The notes under the pieces are model-generated. The model ran no database searches. It was given only the letters and a program-made list of their open reading frames with translations, and was not told the origin of the DNA. A DNA stretch of 10,388 nt. Source: an uncultured Eubacteriales bacterium. GTDB taxonomy: Bacteria; Bacillota; Clostridia; Oscillospirales; CAG-272. Positions 1 to 6,558 of the stretch are shown piece by piece. Made by a program: the position numbers and the translations under genes. Location of the stretch: assembly GCA_934446485.1 (NCBI GenBank), contig CAKSEM010000037.1, positions 1 to 10,388 on the forward strand. The letters are read 5' to 3'. Positions within the stretch are counted from its first letter, which is position 1. Every line of letters starts with the position of its first letter.

Positions 1-2
1 GC

Positions 3-305
3 TTCATACAGAGAAATTCCGAACCCTTCGGACTGTCGGGACTTGAATTCGAGGGCTGCGCGTATATGACGTTCAAGCTCGAACGCGGCAGCGGAGACGA
101 GCTGCTGCGCCATCTTGCCGCAGCAGCAAGCGAAGGGATCAACCCCGCCACACTCGTCGGAGAGAGCGAAGCACCGGCCTTCGGCAAGTACGACGCGTGT
201 CTTCCGCCCGAGCTCCTCCGACGCGCATATATTGCCGACCACCTTTCGTGCGATGAGGTCGCCGTTCGTCTCAAATCTGCTGCTCAGACACAAAACCCGA
301 CATAA
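3..305 (+). CDS. C-terminal fragment, possibly an Lhr-like DEAD/DEAH helicase (5' end outside window)
   Basis: The frame is open from base 3 to the TAA at 303-305, giving about 100 residues with no start needed inside the window; an internal ATG at 66 is in the middle of the frame and is unlikely to be the real start. The segment contains EGINP near the middle and then GKYDACLPPELLRRAYIADHL, which resembles from memory the tail of Lhr-type ATP-dependent helicases (a GKYD-x-PPELLR-like end). No helicase motif lies in the visible part, so this is a family guess only. It could equally be the end of another large cytoplasmic protein. That it is a real coding end is more secure than the product name: the composition is protein-like and stops just before a non-coding, hairpin-rich stretch. 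Confidence 0.45.
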   Translation, partial: FIQRNSEPFGLSGLEFEGCAYMTFKLERGSGDELLRHLAAAASEGINPATLVGESEAPAFGKYDACLPPELLRRAYIADHLSCDEVAVRLKSAAQTQNPT

Positions 306-536
306 ACCGACGCTATTCCGAAAGAGAGGTTGCAGCACCGTATGTCACGTCTCCGTCCACGGTGTTCTGCGGATACAGGCTTTCCCGGCTTCCGCGTCCC
401 GTCGGACGCTGAAGCTGGTATGCTGCGTCCGGCTGCACCAATATATCAGAACACGGCACATGGGTCTTGCATCCGAAAAGTCAGGCGTTACTCTGACAAA
501 ACGGGCCGTTCACATTCCCATGTGCCGTGTTTTTTA
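306..536 (+). other. Non-coding, hairpin-rich region; candidate structured RNA or long 3' UTR
   Basis: No convincing gene is seen here; the open frames crossing it run on into the tRNA and have atypical composition. Three inverted repeats follow one another. Hairpin one is 332-341 with 359-370 (10 bp with a two-base bulge). Hairpin two is 401-409 with 425-433 (9 bp, one G-T pair, and an inner AGC/GCT). Hairpin three is the large element 450-531 ending in a T run. I compared it by eye with T-box, SAM, cobalamin, c-di-GMP, RNase P, tmRNA, SRP and 6S signatures and saw no match. It may be the 3' UTR of the preceding gene or an independent small RNA; no clear promoter was found. Confidence 0.3.
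450..536 (+). terminator. Long-looped terminator-like hairpin with perfect 15-bp closing stem
   Basis: Arms 450-464 and 517-531 are perfectly complementary over 15 bp (AACACGGCACATGGG and its complement), and the second arm runs into six T residues at 530-535. The 52-base loop holds an inner hairpin GTCAG/CTGAC. The T run makes it a plus-strand terminator, probably for the gene ending at 305. The large structured loop is unusual for a plain intrinsic terminator, whose loop is generally short. On the minus strand no T run follows the stem. Confidence 0.5.
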
Positions 537-565
537 CAATTTTCTTCGACCGCCGTCACTACACA

Positions 566-597
566 AAAAGAAAGAGTCGCCGTACGGCGACTCTTTT
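566..597 (-). terminator. Terminator of the tRNA-Arg gene (may also work on the plus strand)
   Basis: Bases 571-596 form a perfect 26-bp palindrome (two 12-bp arms, AAAGAGTCGCCG, around the central TA). On the minus strand the stem follows the tRNA 3' end after 2 bases and runs into CTTTTTG, a good U tract. On the plus strand the T run at 593-597 could also stop leftover transcription from the left. Confidence 0.8.
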
Positions 598-598
598 T

Positions 599-671
599 CG
601 CGCCTTGGGGGATTTGAACCCACGACCTACCGGTTCGTAGCCGGGCACTCTATCCACTGAGCTAAAGGCGC
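599..671 (-). tRNA. tRNA-Arg (anticodon ACG)
   Basis: The minus strand folds into a cloverleaf of 73 nt including the discriminator G. The acceptor stem GCGCCTT/AAGGCGC is perfect. The D arm is GCTC-AGTGGATA-GAGT, the anticodon loop is CTACGAA, giving ACG at positions 34-36 with U33 before it, and the T loop is TTCAAAT. A34 would be deaminated to inosine to read CGU, CGC and CGA arginine codons. CCA is not encoded. Two oddities are seen: a C-U mismatch at 27-43, at the end of the anticodon stem, and a U-C mismatch at 50-64 in the T stem. The gene has its own promoter upstream and a strong terminator directly downstream. Confidence 0.9.
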
Positions 672-718
672 ATAGTATTCTCAGAGGATGCAAAGACACA
701 CCCTCGGAATACTTATTT

Positions 719-747
719 ATAATATCACAAAGCGCGGGGTTTGTCAA
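719..747 (-). promoter_or_regulatory. Sigma-70-type promoter of the tRNA-Arg gene
   Basis: On the minus strand a perfect -35 TTGACA (742-747) and a -10 TATTAT (719-724) are separated by 17 bases. Transcription would start near 712 and give a leader of about 40 nt before the tRNA. Bases 674-713 in this leader form a hairpin closed by AGTATTC/GAATACT. The remaining bases from 748 to 846, up to the feoB stop, hold only AT-rich sequence with no recognisable terminator for feoB. Confidence 0.75.
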
Positions 748-846
748 TACCAAAATTAAAATTAAGCCAAAATGTTCTTCTGTCCGCCGATCATTCGATA
801 AAATTTTAAACGAAACTCCGCTCCGGCAGCCGCAGATATCCAAAAA

Positions 847-2838
847 TCATGTAAAAATTCCCGATACGGCATTTATCAGAACACAGAGCACATATCCGAT
901 CACCGTCGGTATGAGCGCCGTCGCCGCCGTCCACTTAACACTTCCCGTTTCACGGTAAGCCGTTATGATCGTCGTTGAGCATGGCCAGTGGATGAGCGTG
1001 AACACGACGGCACAGACAGCAGTCGTGCGACTCCAACCGTGAGATGCAAAGAATCCCGGAAGCTCTCCGAGCCCCGTCAGCGGCGCGATGACCCCTCCGC
1101 TGCAGTACCCCATTATCATGAGCGGCAATATTATCTCCGACGCAGGTATCGCAAGGACAAACGCGCACATCATCACTCCGTCCATCCCCGCGGCACGGCC
1201 GATCGGATCGAGAGCTGCGGTTATATGCGAAAAGAGAGTTGCACCGCCGATCGTAACATTACCGAGAAGCCATATCACAAGCCCCGCAGGCGCCGCAACC
1301 GCTGCCGCACGTCCGAGAACGAACACTGTGCGATCGAGCACCGAGCGCACGATCACCTCGCCTATCCTCGGCCGTCTGTAAGGCGGCAGCTCCAAGGTGA
1401 ACGACGACGGCACGCCGCGCAGTACGGTTCGGGAGAGAACGAACGACACGGCAAGCGTCAGAACGAGTCCGAACACGATCACGGCACACATGAGTACGCA
1501 CCGCAGCGTACCTCCGGCGGCAAATCCTGCAGTCAGTATCGCGAGGAGCGCTGAGATAACGGGAAATCTTCCGTTGCACGGAACGAAGCTGTTCGTTATG
1601 ATCGCAATGATCCGCTCGCGCGGCGAATCGATTATCCGACATCCGGTAACGCCTGCGGCGTTGCAGCCGAAGCCCATCATCGTAGTCAGCGCCTGTTTGC
1701 CGCACGCACCGCAGCTGTGGAAGCACCGATCGAAATTGTATGCAACGCGCGGCAGATATCCCGAGTCCTCAAGGATCGTAAAGAGCGGAAAGAATATCGC
1801 CATCGGCGGAAGCATGACCGCAACGACCCAGCACAGCACCCGCAGTACACCGTCGCACAGTGCGGAGGTGACGGCTTGCGGCAGATGCATTGAGGTAAAA
1901 AGCTGCCTTGCGCCGAGCTCAACGTATCCGAGCAACCACGTCAGAAAGTCCGAGAGCGGCGTCGCACCGCGCAGCGTTATAAAGAATACAAGTGCCAGTA
2001 AGAGCGCCGTGACAGGCATCGCCGTGACGCGCCCCGTAAATATACGGTCGAGCCTGCGGTCACGACGTCGCGGATCGCCGCATTCCGTGACACATTCGGA
2101 AGCGATATCCGATGCTGCGGAGGATATGTCCGAAAATTTCGGAGATGTACAGCAGGTACGACAAGCCGCACCTTCGCCGTCACATTCGCAGCAATGTCCG
2201 CTGCCCGTGCAGCTATCGCCGCAGAGCCTCTCCGCATCGCAACCCTCACAGTGACAGCCTTCTCCAATACGGTCTTCATGACAGCCGCTGTGCTTCACCT
2301 CCTCAAGAAGATCGGCAACGGTAAGACGCAATTCATCGAGTCCCGTACCGAGAGGTGCGGCACACGCTACCACGGGCACTCCGAGCCGCTCGGAAAGACG
2401 CTCGAAATCCACATTGATCCCTCGCGCCTCCGCTTCGTCACACAGGTTTACGCAGAGCAAAACGGGCAGCCCGCGCTCCATGATCTGCATGGCAAGTATC
2501 AGGTTTCTCTCAAGGCAGCAAGCATCACAAACGCAGATGACCGCATCCGGCGCACGCCGCCCCCCCATATCATCCGGACCGACACCTTGCGTGCCGCATA
2601 TATAGTCTCTCGCGACCTCCTCCTCGGGCGAGTGCGCCTCAAGGGAGTATGTTCCCGGCACATCGACGAGAAGCACATCGCCGATGCGCGTGGCGACCGT
2701 GCCGACCGCACCGGCAACGGTCTTGCCGGGCCAGTTCCCCGTGTGCTGACGCAGCCCGGTAAGTGCGTTGAATACCGTACTCTTGCCGACGTTCGGGTTT
2801 CCGGCAAGGGCAACGGTGTACTTTTCTGTATTATCCAT
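847..2838 (-). CDS. feoB: Ferrous iron transport protein B (FeoB), with cysteine-rich segment
   Basis: A 663-aa inner-membrane Fe(II) transporter with an N-terminal G domain. G1 is GNPNVGKS at residues 13-20, followed by the FeoB signature QHTGNWPGKT (31-40), G3 DVPG (59-62) and G4 NLCD (131-134). The membrane part starts near 271 and has about eight hydrophobic segments. It carries typical FeoB pore motifs: EDSGYLPR (357-364), MGFGCNAAGVTGC (388-400) and NSFVPCNGR (416-424). Residues 181-253 are unusual: 14 Cys, 12 of them within 186-230, replace most of the helical GDI domain that usually joins G domain and membrane, and the protein is shorter than the roughly 700-770 residues common in the family. 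The junction DRRLDRIFTGR (260-270) is normal. The gene follows feoA after 97 bp. The annotated ATG has no close SD; GGAGG lies 17 bases upstream, inside a hairpin, and 5 bases before an in-frame ATT at 2848-2850. Confidence 0.95.
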   Translation of the reverse strand: MDNTEKYTVALAGNPNVGKSTVFNALTGLRQHTGNWPGKTVAGAVGTVATRIGDVLLVDVPGTYSLEAHSPEEEVARDYICGTQGVGPDDMGGRRAPDAVICVCDACCLERNLILAMQIMERGLPVLLCVNLCDEAEARGINVDFERLSERLGVPVVACAAPLGTGLDELRLTVADLLEEVKHSGCHEDRIGEGCHCEGCDAERLCGDSCTGSGHCCECDGEGAACRTCCTSPKFSDISSAASDIASECVTECGDPRRRDRRLDRIFTGRVTAMPVTALLLALVFFITLRGATPLSDFLTWLLGYVELGARQLFTSMHLPQAVTSALCDGVLRVLCWVVAVMLPPMAIFFPLFTILEDSGYLPRVAYNFDRCFHSCGACGKQALTTMMGFGCNAAGVTGCRIIDSPRERIIAIITNSFVPCNGRFPVISALLAILTAGFAAGGTLRCVLMCAVIVFGLVLTLAVSFVLSRTVLRGVPSSFTLELPPYRRPRIGEVIVRSVLDRTVFVLGRAAAVAAPAGLVIWLLGNVTIGGATLFSHITAALDPIGRAAGMDGVMMCAFVLAIPASEIILPLMIMGYCSGGVIAPLTGLGELPGFFASHGWSRTTAVCAVVFTLIHWPCSTTIITAYRETGSVKWTAATALIPTVIGYVLCVLINAVSGIFT

Positions 2839-2854
2839 ATCTATCTTAATGTAC

Positions 2855-2882
2855 GCCTCCGCGCGGAGCTTCCGCGGGAGGC
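2855..2882 (-). promoter_or_regulatory. Hairpin sequestering the feoB Shine-Dalgarno sequence
   Basis: Bases 2855-2860 plus 2862-2867 pair with 2871-2882, a 12-bp stem with one bulged base and a three-base loop. On the minus-strand transcript the 3' arm ends in GGAGGC, the only good SD before feoB, so the SD is fully paired with a CCTCC on the 5' arm. No T run follows, so it is not a terminator. It may limit feoB translation or link it to ribosomes leaving feoA, or it may stabilise the downstream message. Confidence 0.5.
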
Positions 2883-2886
2883 AGGC

Positions 2887-2925
2887 ATCGGGGGTTCAGA
2901 CTTGCGGCGCACGCCGCACCCCGAT
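2887..2925 (-). promoter_or_regulatory. Second feoA-feoB intercistronic hairpin
   Basis: An outer stem ATCGGGG/CCCCGAT (2887-2893 with 2919-2925) encloses an inner stem TGCGGC/GCCGCA (2903-2908 with 2913-2918) with a GCAC loop and a one-sided bulge of nine bases. It sits between the feoA stop and the SD hairpin and has no U tract. With the SD hairpin it fills nearly all of the 97-bp intercistronic space. Confidence 0.45.
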
Positions 2926-2935
2926 CCTTCTCAGC

Positions 2936-3187
2936 TTATGTCTCATCGGAAGCGTTGCACATCACGACCGCCGCATCCTCTCGCCGCAGTGCTATAACTG
3001 CGCCGCGCACACAGTACGCCGCCATCCCGCCGAGTGGGCTTTCGCCGACACATTCGACGAGGCTTCCCTCGGAAAAGCCGATGTCGCGCAGCCGCTTCTC
3101 AATATTTCTACCTCCGTCGGAGAATCCACAGACGAATACGGCGTCGCCGACCTCTATGTCCCCGAGCACCGGAGCCTCACCAGTCAT
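2936..3187 (-). CDS. feoA: Ferrous iron transport protein A (FeoA)
   Basis: An 83-aa cytoplasmic protein of usual FeoA length with the SH3-like fold pattern: RLRDIGFSEGSLVECVG near residues 32-48, then PLGGMAAYCVRGAVIALRRED. FeoA supports FeoB-dependent Fe(II) uptake, probably by contacting its cytoplasmic domains. The ATG at 3187 has GGGAG eight bases upstream, a good SD, and fits the family start. It is the first gene of the feoAB operon, transcribed away from the divergent metalloregulator gene at 3299. Confidence 0.93.
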   Translation of the reverse strand: MTGEAPVLGDIEVGDAVFVCGFSDGGRNIEKRLRDIGFSEGSLVECVGESPLGGMAAYCVRGAVIALRREDAAVVMCNASDET

Positions 3188-3209
3188 AAATCCAACTCCC
3201 GTCGAATAA

Positions 3210-3239
3210 AATATCGCGAACGAAACATTGTTCCGTCAA
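3210..3239 (-). promoter_or_regulatory. Putative feoAB promoter
   Basis: On the minus strand TTGACG (3234-3239) and GATATT (3210-3215) are 18 bases apart. The -35 is strong and the -10 mediocre, as often seen for a repressible promoter. It sits 23 bases upstream of the feoA ATG, and its spacer holds the palindrome listed separately. Confidence 0.45.
3220..3236. promoter_or_regulatory. 17-bp palindrome, candidate operator for the metalloregulator
   Basis: ACGAAACATTGTTCCGT is an imperfect palindrome centred on 3228 with seven of eight arm pairs matching. It lies in the spacer of the predicted feo promoter and touches its -35, in the intergenic region shared with the DtxR/MntR-family gene. Position and symmetry suit a metal-dependent repressor site of this family, but the bases do not match the classical IdeR/DtxR box as I know it. 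Binding is inferred. Confidence 0.45.
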
Positions 3240-3247
3240 TAAAATTA

Positions 3248-3284
3248 TATGCCGCAGAGCGCTGTGTGACACCACGGCGGCATA
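3248..3284 (+). promoter_or_regulatory. Inverted repeat just upstream of the regulator SD
   Basis: TATGCCG (3248-3254) pairs with CGGCATA (3278-3284), enclosing a partial palindrome CAGAGCGCTGTG (3255-3266). It ends one base before the GGAGG of the regulator gene. It could be a leader hairpin or a second protein-binding site; the plus-strand promoter is not clear (TAAAAT at 3240-3245 is a possible -10 without a good -35). Confidence 0.3.
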
Positions 3285-3298
3285 CGGAGGTATTCGCT

Positions 3299-3805
3299 GT
3301 GAACGACGATAACAAAGGCGGTTTCTACACTCAGGCAGGATATGAGAGGAAGAGTGACCATATCCTGACACCGGCAGCGGAGGACTACCTTGAGATGATA
3401 TATCGGTTGTCCGAGGACGGGCGCAGACCCGTTCGTGTCAAGGACCTCGCAGGCACGCTCCACGTCTCGCCGTCATCAGCCTCCCGCATGGCAGGTCTGA
3501 TGAGCGCGCACGGATACGTGAACTTTAAACGGTACGGGTACATAACTCTGACCGACGGCGGACTCGGACTGGGGCAGTATCTGATCCACCGCCACAATAC
3601 CGTTGTGAAATTCCTGTCGCTGCTGCGCGGAGAGGAGTGCGATATTGAAGAGGCTGAGCGGATTGAGCATTATATCTCACCGTCAACCACGGCTGCGATG
3701 GAACGCCACATCGGGGAAGTCGAGCAGAGCGGGCAATACACCTCACCGTCAAACACAGAGGAATACCTCATTGCGGATGAACAGCGCCCGCTGACGGATG
3801 AATAA
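3299..3805 (+). CDS. DtxR/MntR-family metal-dependent transcriptional regulator
   Basis: A 168-aa protein starting at GTG 3299, chosen because GGAGG lies eight bases upstream and because the frame upstream of it overlaps feoA and feoB on the other strand with no family similarity. After a 23-residue extension come a winged-helix DNA-binding domain (about 24-88, recognition region VSPSSASRMAGLM) and a metal-binding dimerisation domain (about 89-140). Expected MntR-type ligands are all present: D29 and E32 in EDYLEM, H99, and E120, E123 and H124 in ERIEH. There is no C-terminal SH3-like domain, so it is the short MntR-like type. Divergence from feoAB suggests it represses feo when Fe(II) is plentiful; Mn(II) sensing is also possible. 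A terminator follows the stop after 7 bases. Confidence 0.9.
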   Translation: MNDDNKGGFYTQAGYERKSDHILTPAAEDYLEMIYRLSEDGRRPVRVKDLAGTLHVSPSSASRMAGLMSAHGYVNFKRYGYITLTDGGLGLGQYLIHRHNTVVKFLSLLRGEECDIEEAERIEHYISPSTTAAMERHIGEVEQSGQYTSPSNTEEYLIADEQRPLTDE

Positions 3806-3812
3806 CGAACGC

Positions 3813-3848
3813 AAAAAGAGCGAAGAGGGGGTCCCTCTTCGCTCTTTT
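3813..3848. terminator. Bidirectional terminator between regulator and SLH operon
   Basis: A perfect 16-bp stem (3814-3829 with 3833-3848) with loop GGT, flanked by A5 on the left (3813-3817) and T4 on the right, so a T run follows the stem on both strands. It serves the regulator gene ending at 3805 (+) and the SLH operon ending at 3865 (-). Confidence 0.9.
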
Positions 3849-3864
3849 CAAACAGAAATATCAA

Positions 3865-6546
3865 TTATTCGCTCGGCAGCTTCACTGAAAAGTAGTAGTA
3901 AACGCCGTCCTCCGCAAAGCAGAACGGAACGACCCCGTCGCGGGAGCTGCGATTTCGCCCCGATCCGATTATCATCATACGGTTCGGCGCCACGGCGCCG
4001 CCTGTATATCGGTTTCCGACATTCTCAAAGGTCGTCCGATGCGTAAAGCTTATCCCATCATCGCTCTCCCACACCTCAAGTGACATCGCGCTCCCCTTAA
4101 TCGGTGAAACGAAAGCATAAAACTTACCCGACGCGTCCTGCGTCATGTTGACGCTGTACCTCGTCCGGTCTCCCGGTGTCGGAGCGAACTCAGACGTGCG
4201 GTAAACCTCGCGCAGTTCACGGTCGAGGATGATATGTCCCGTCGTACTTCGTGAGCCTATGCTGTGGCAATAGATTATGTGGAGTCTGCCGTCGTAATCC
4301 ATGTATGTGCAGCCGCCCGCATAGTGAGAGATCGACTGAATCTTTGCGCGGTATCCGTCGGAGGTCATGTTGCCCTGATAGTCGGGCATCACAAGTTCCT
4401 GACGTGTGTATGCAGCGGGATTTTCGGGGTCCGCGATGTGATATATGTAGATTGCATCCCACACATACGATTCCTCACTGCCGTTGCCTATTTGTATCGG
4501 TCTGCCGTACAGCTCCGTGTAGTAGTCAGTCAGGACCTTGTTCGATAAATCACGCTGAGCCACAATGACGAGCCCGCCGTTTCCGTCGGGATATATATTG
4601 AGATACTTGGATGCAAACTGCGTCACCACGGTCTTGCACTCGCCTACAAAGGCGTGTGATTCCAGATCATACGTGAAGTACGCGATGTAGCCCGTCGGAT
4701 TCCCCGCCGTATGAACGAGGTACAGCTTGCCGTGCTCTTCGTCGAGGAACGGCTGTGAATAGCCGTACCCTGCGGTGTACGTTGTGTTCCAGTGGTACTC
4801 GAAGTCAAGCCGTTCTTCACATGCACGAACGGTGTCGGTCTTTGAGTCAAGCTCATAGACCGCGAGCCACGCCCCCTCATCGGACAGACCCGAATCGAGG
4901 TAGCGCTCTTTGTCGTCTGCAATGGCGGTTATATAGAATATGCCGTCATCGCCCGCCAGAATGTTCGGCGCGGCACACATCGTACGCGGGTATCGGTACG
5001 AAAATATGCGCTGCGATCCAGACGGCGTGATCTTATATATCGACGCGCGGCACCAATAGGCAAACTCCGCATACCTTGACCCCTCGGGGTACTTTTCGTT
5101 ATACTCCATGCCGTCGTAGAAGACCATGTACGTGCCGTACTCATTGCGCACGACGCGCGTATCATGACCGCCGTGGTATCCGAGCCCCTCCTTCTGAAGG
5201 TATTCATCCGCACGGACAAGCTCCGACAGCTTAACTCCGTCGCGCTCTGACATCACACCGATATTGTCCGGTGTCGTATCGTTCGGCAATTCGGAGCTTG
5301 AGAGCTGCAGCGTATAGCTCCTCTCCGTATTGAAATCAAGAGATGTTCCGTCCGGCGCGGCTGATCTGCACGTAAAAGCCGCAGACAGCGGAAGCTGTAC
5401 CGTTCCGCCGCGCGGCAGCTCTGCAAATTTCCGCGACAGCACGTCTGCATTAAGAACGGATATATCAAGTCCGAGCCCCGTCACCGATTCGCCGAGCTCT
5501 GACACGAGTGCCGAGCGGACACCTGACAGATCGAACGTCTCAGCGCAGTACCTAACCGTCACATCCGTCGGTATTTGGGCATAGAGCGATTCTCGGCGGT
5601 CACGCACGAGAGTCACTCGCACGTTGTACCACCCGTCCTCATCGCCGAGCCAACCGAGATGCACCGGCTGCTCCACAGTCACATATCCCGCATGTCCTAA
5701 GGAGTCAAATGCGGCTTTCACGTCACTCCCCACGGAGATCGGCGAAATGCGGCACACGTAGTCTATCTCACGGCAAATGCGCGCGTATACTGCCTCCTCC
5801 GGAGAGGTGCCGTCTGCAACGATTACGGAAAGTCCGAATTCATCCGCATACGTCCTGTCGGAAAGCCTGCGCAAGGCAAGCTCTCCGACACTCGGCTGCT
5901 CCATGATACGCACAAGTCTTGCGATGATCGCCGCAAGCTCCGCGCGGTCGGCAAAGCTCTCCGGCATAAACCTGCCATGCGCGTCACCGCGGATAAGCCC
6001 CATCGGACGGATGTACTCTGCGTCTCTCTGCACCCATTCCGGAATGTCGGCGATGTCCGCATACTGCTCCGCGGCATCCTCGGATAAATGCTCTATGCCG
6101 TATCTCCTGCATACCCGCGAGATCATCGCCGCAAGCTCTGCGCGGGTGACGCTCGCGTTCGGTCTGAACGTGCCGTCCGAGTACCCGCGCACGATCTTCA
6201 GCTGATTGCACCGCAGAACATACTCAGCATACCATTCGTTGCCCGCGACATCTGAAAATTCAACGTTGGCATCGAGCTGCACAGTATCAAATTCGGTAAG
6301 GCGGAATATCACCGCCGCAAGCTCTGCGCGCGTCATATTCTTTTCCGGTGCAAATGAGGTGTCGCTCTCGCCGAGCATAAGTCCGCGCCCGTACACCTCC
6401 GATACGTCGTCATAGTACCACGCACCCGGTCGGACATCCCGAAACGGCAGCCCGGCGCCGCCGGCAGCGGTCACGGCGCACGACATGATCATGACGAGCA
6501 CCGTGACCGCCGCAGATATGCGTTTAATTATTCCGCATAGCGCCAT
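3865..6546 (-). CDS. SLH-domain surface protein with propeller-like C-terminal region
   Basis: An 893-aa exported protein. Residues 1-30 form a signal peptide (basic KR at 8-9, hydrophobic core, small residues near 25-31); IMSC at 20-23 is only lipobox-like. Three SLH domains follow at about 33-84, 95-147 and 160-212, each with an RAELAA motif and two with the usual G-x-F-x-P loop; these bind secondary cell-wall polymer. Residues 228-430 are unrecognised and beta-rich. Residues 455-893 show repeated blade-like patterns (for example GTYMVFYDG, GIFYITAI, GKLYLVHTA, GRLHIIYCH) and an Asp-box-like SDDGISF at 828-834, suggesting a sialidase-like or BNR beta-propeller. No catalytic set can be assigned. 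It starts 12 bp after the upstream SLH gene, with AGAGG eight bases before the ATG, so the two are cotranscribed. Confidence 0.85.
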   Translation of the reverse strand: MALCGIIKRISAAVTVLVMIMSCAVTAAGGAGLPFRDVRPGAWYYDDVSEVYGRGLMLGESDTSFAPEKNMTRAELAAVIFRLTEFDTVQLDANVEFSDVAGNEWYAEYVLRCNQLKIVRGYSDGTFRPNASVTRAELAAMISRVCRRYGIEHLSEDAAEQYADIADIPEWVQRDAEYIRPMGLIRGDAHGRFMPESFADRAELAAIIARLVRIMEQPSVGELALRRLSDRTYADEFGLSVIVADGTSPEEAVYARICREIDYVCRISPISVGSDVKAAFDSLGHAGYVTVEQPVHLGWLGDEDGWYNVRVTLVRDRRESLYAQIPTDVTVRYCAETFDLSGVRSALVSELGESVTGLGLDISVLNADVLSRKFAELPRGGTVQLPLSAAFTCRSAAPDGTSLDFNTERSYTLQLSSSELPNDTTPDNIGVMSERDGVKLSELVRADEYLQKEGLGYHGGHDTRVVRNEYGTYMVFYDGMEYNEKYPEGSRYAEFAYWCRASIYKITPSGSQRIFSYRYPRTMCAAPNILAGDDGIFYITAIADDKERYLDSGLSDEGAWLAVYELDSKTDTVRACEERLDFEYHWNTTYTAGYGYSQPFLDEEHGKLYLVHTAGNPTGYIAYFTYDLESHAFVGECKTVVTQFASKYLNIYPDGNGGLVIVAQRDLSNKVLTDYYTELYGRPIQIGNGSEESYVWDAIYIYHIADPENPAAYTRQELVMPDYQGNMTSDGYRAKIQSISHYAGGCTYMDYDGRLHIIYCHSIGSRSTTGHIILDRELREVYRTSEFAPTPGDRTRYSVNMTQDASGKFYAFVSPIKGSAMSLEVWESDDGISFTHRTTFENVGNRYTGGAVAPNRMMIIGSGRNRSSRDGVVPFCFAEDGVYYYFSVKLPSE

Positions 6547-6558
6547 GTCCGATACCTC

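Noticed and set aside
306..536. Known riboswitch, T-box, 6S, SRP or RNase P RNA
   Set aside because: None of the conserved core motifs of these families could be seen, and no plus-strand gene follows that a leader could control.
115..660. Plus-strand 181-codon open frame
   Set aside because: It overlaps the upstream gene, several hairpins and the tRNA; its composition is not protein-like and it has no SD.
559..843. Minus-strand 94-codon open frame over the tRNA
   Set aside because: It reads through the tRNA, its terminator and its promoter; the peptide is a translation of the tRNA.
785..846. Possible terminator directly after feoB
   Set aside because: The GC-rich stretch at 815-835 has no partner able to form a stable stem of useful length.
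988..2254. Long plus-strand open frames antisense to feoB
   Set aside because: They are shadows of the GC-rich feoB coding strand; rich in Arg, Ser and His with no domain.
2768..3298. Long plus-strand open frame continuing upstream of the metalloregulator
   Set aside because: It lies antisense to feoA and the start of feoB, has no family similarity, and a GTG with an ideal SD at 3299 matches the normal start of the regulator.
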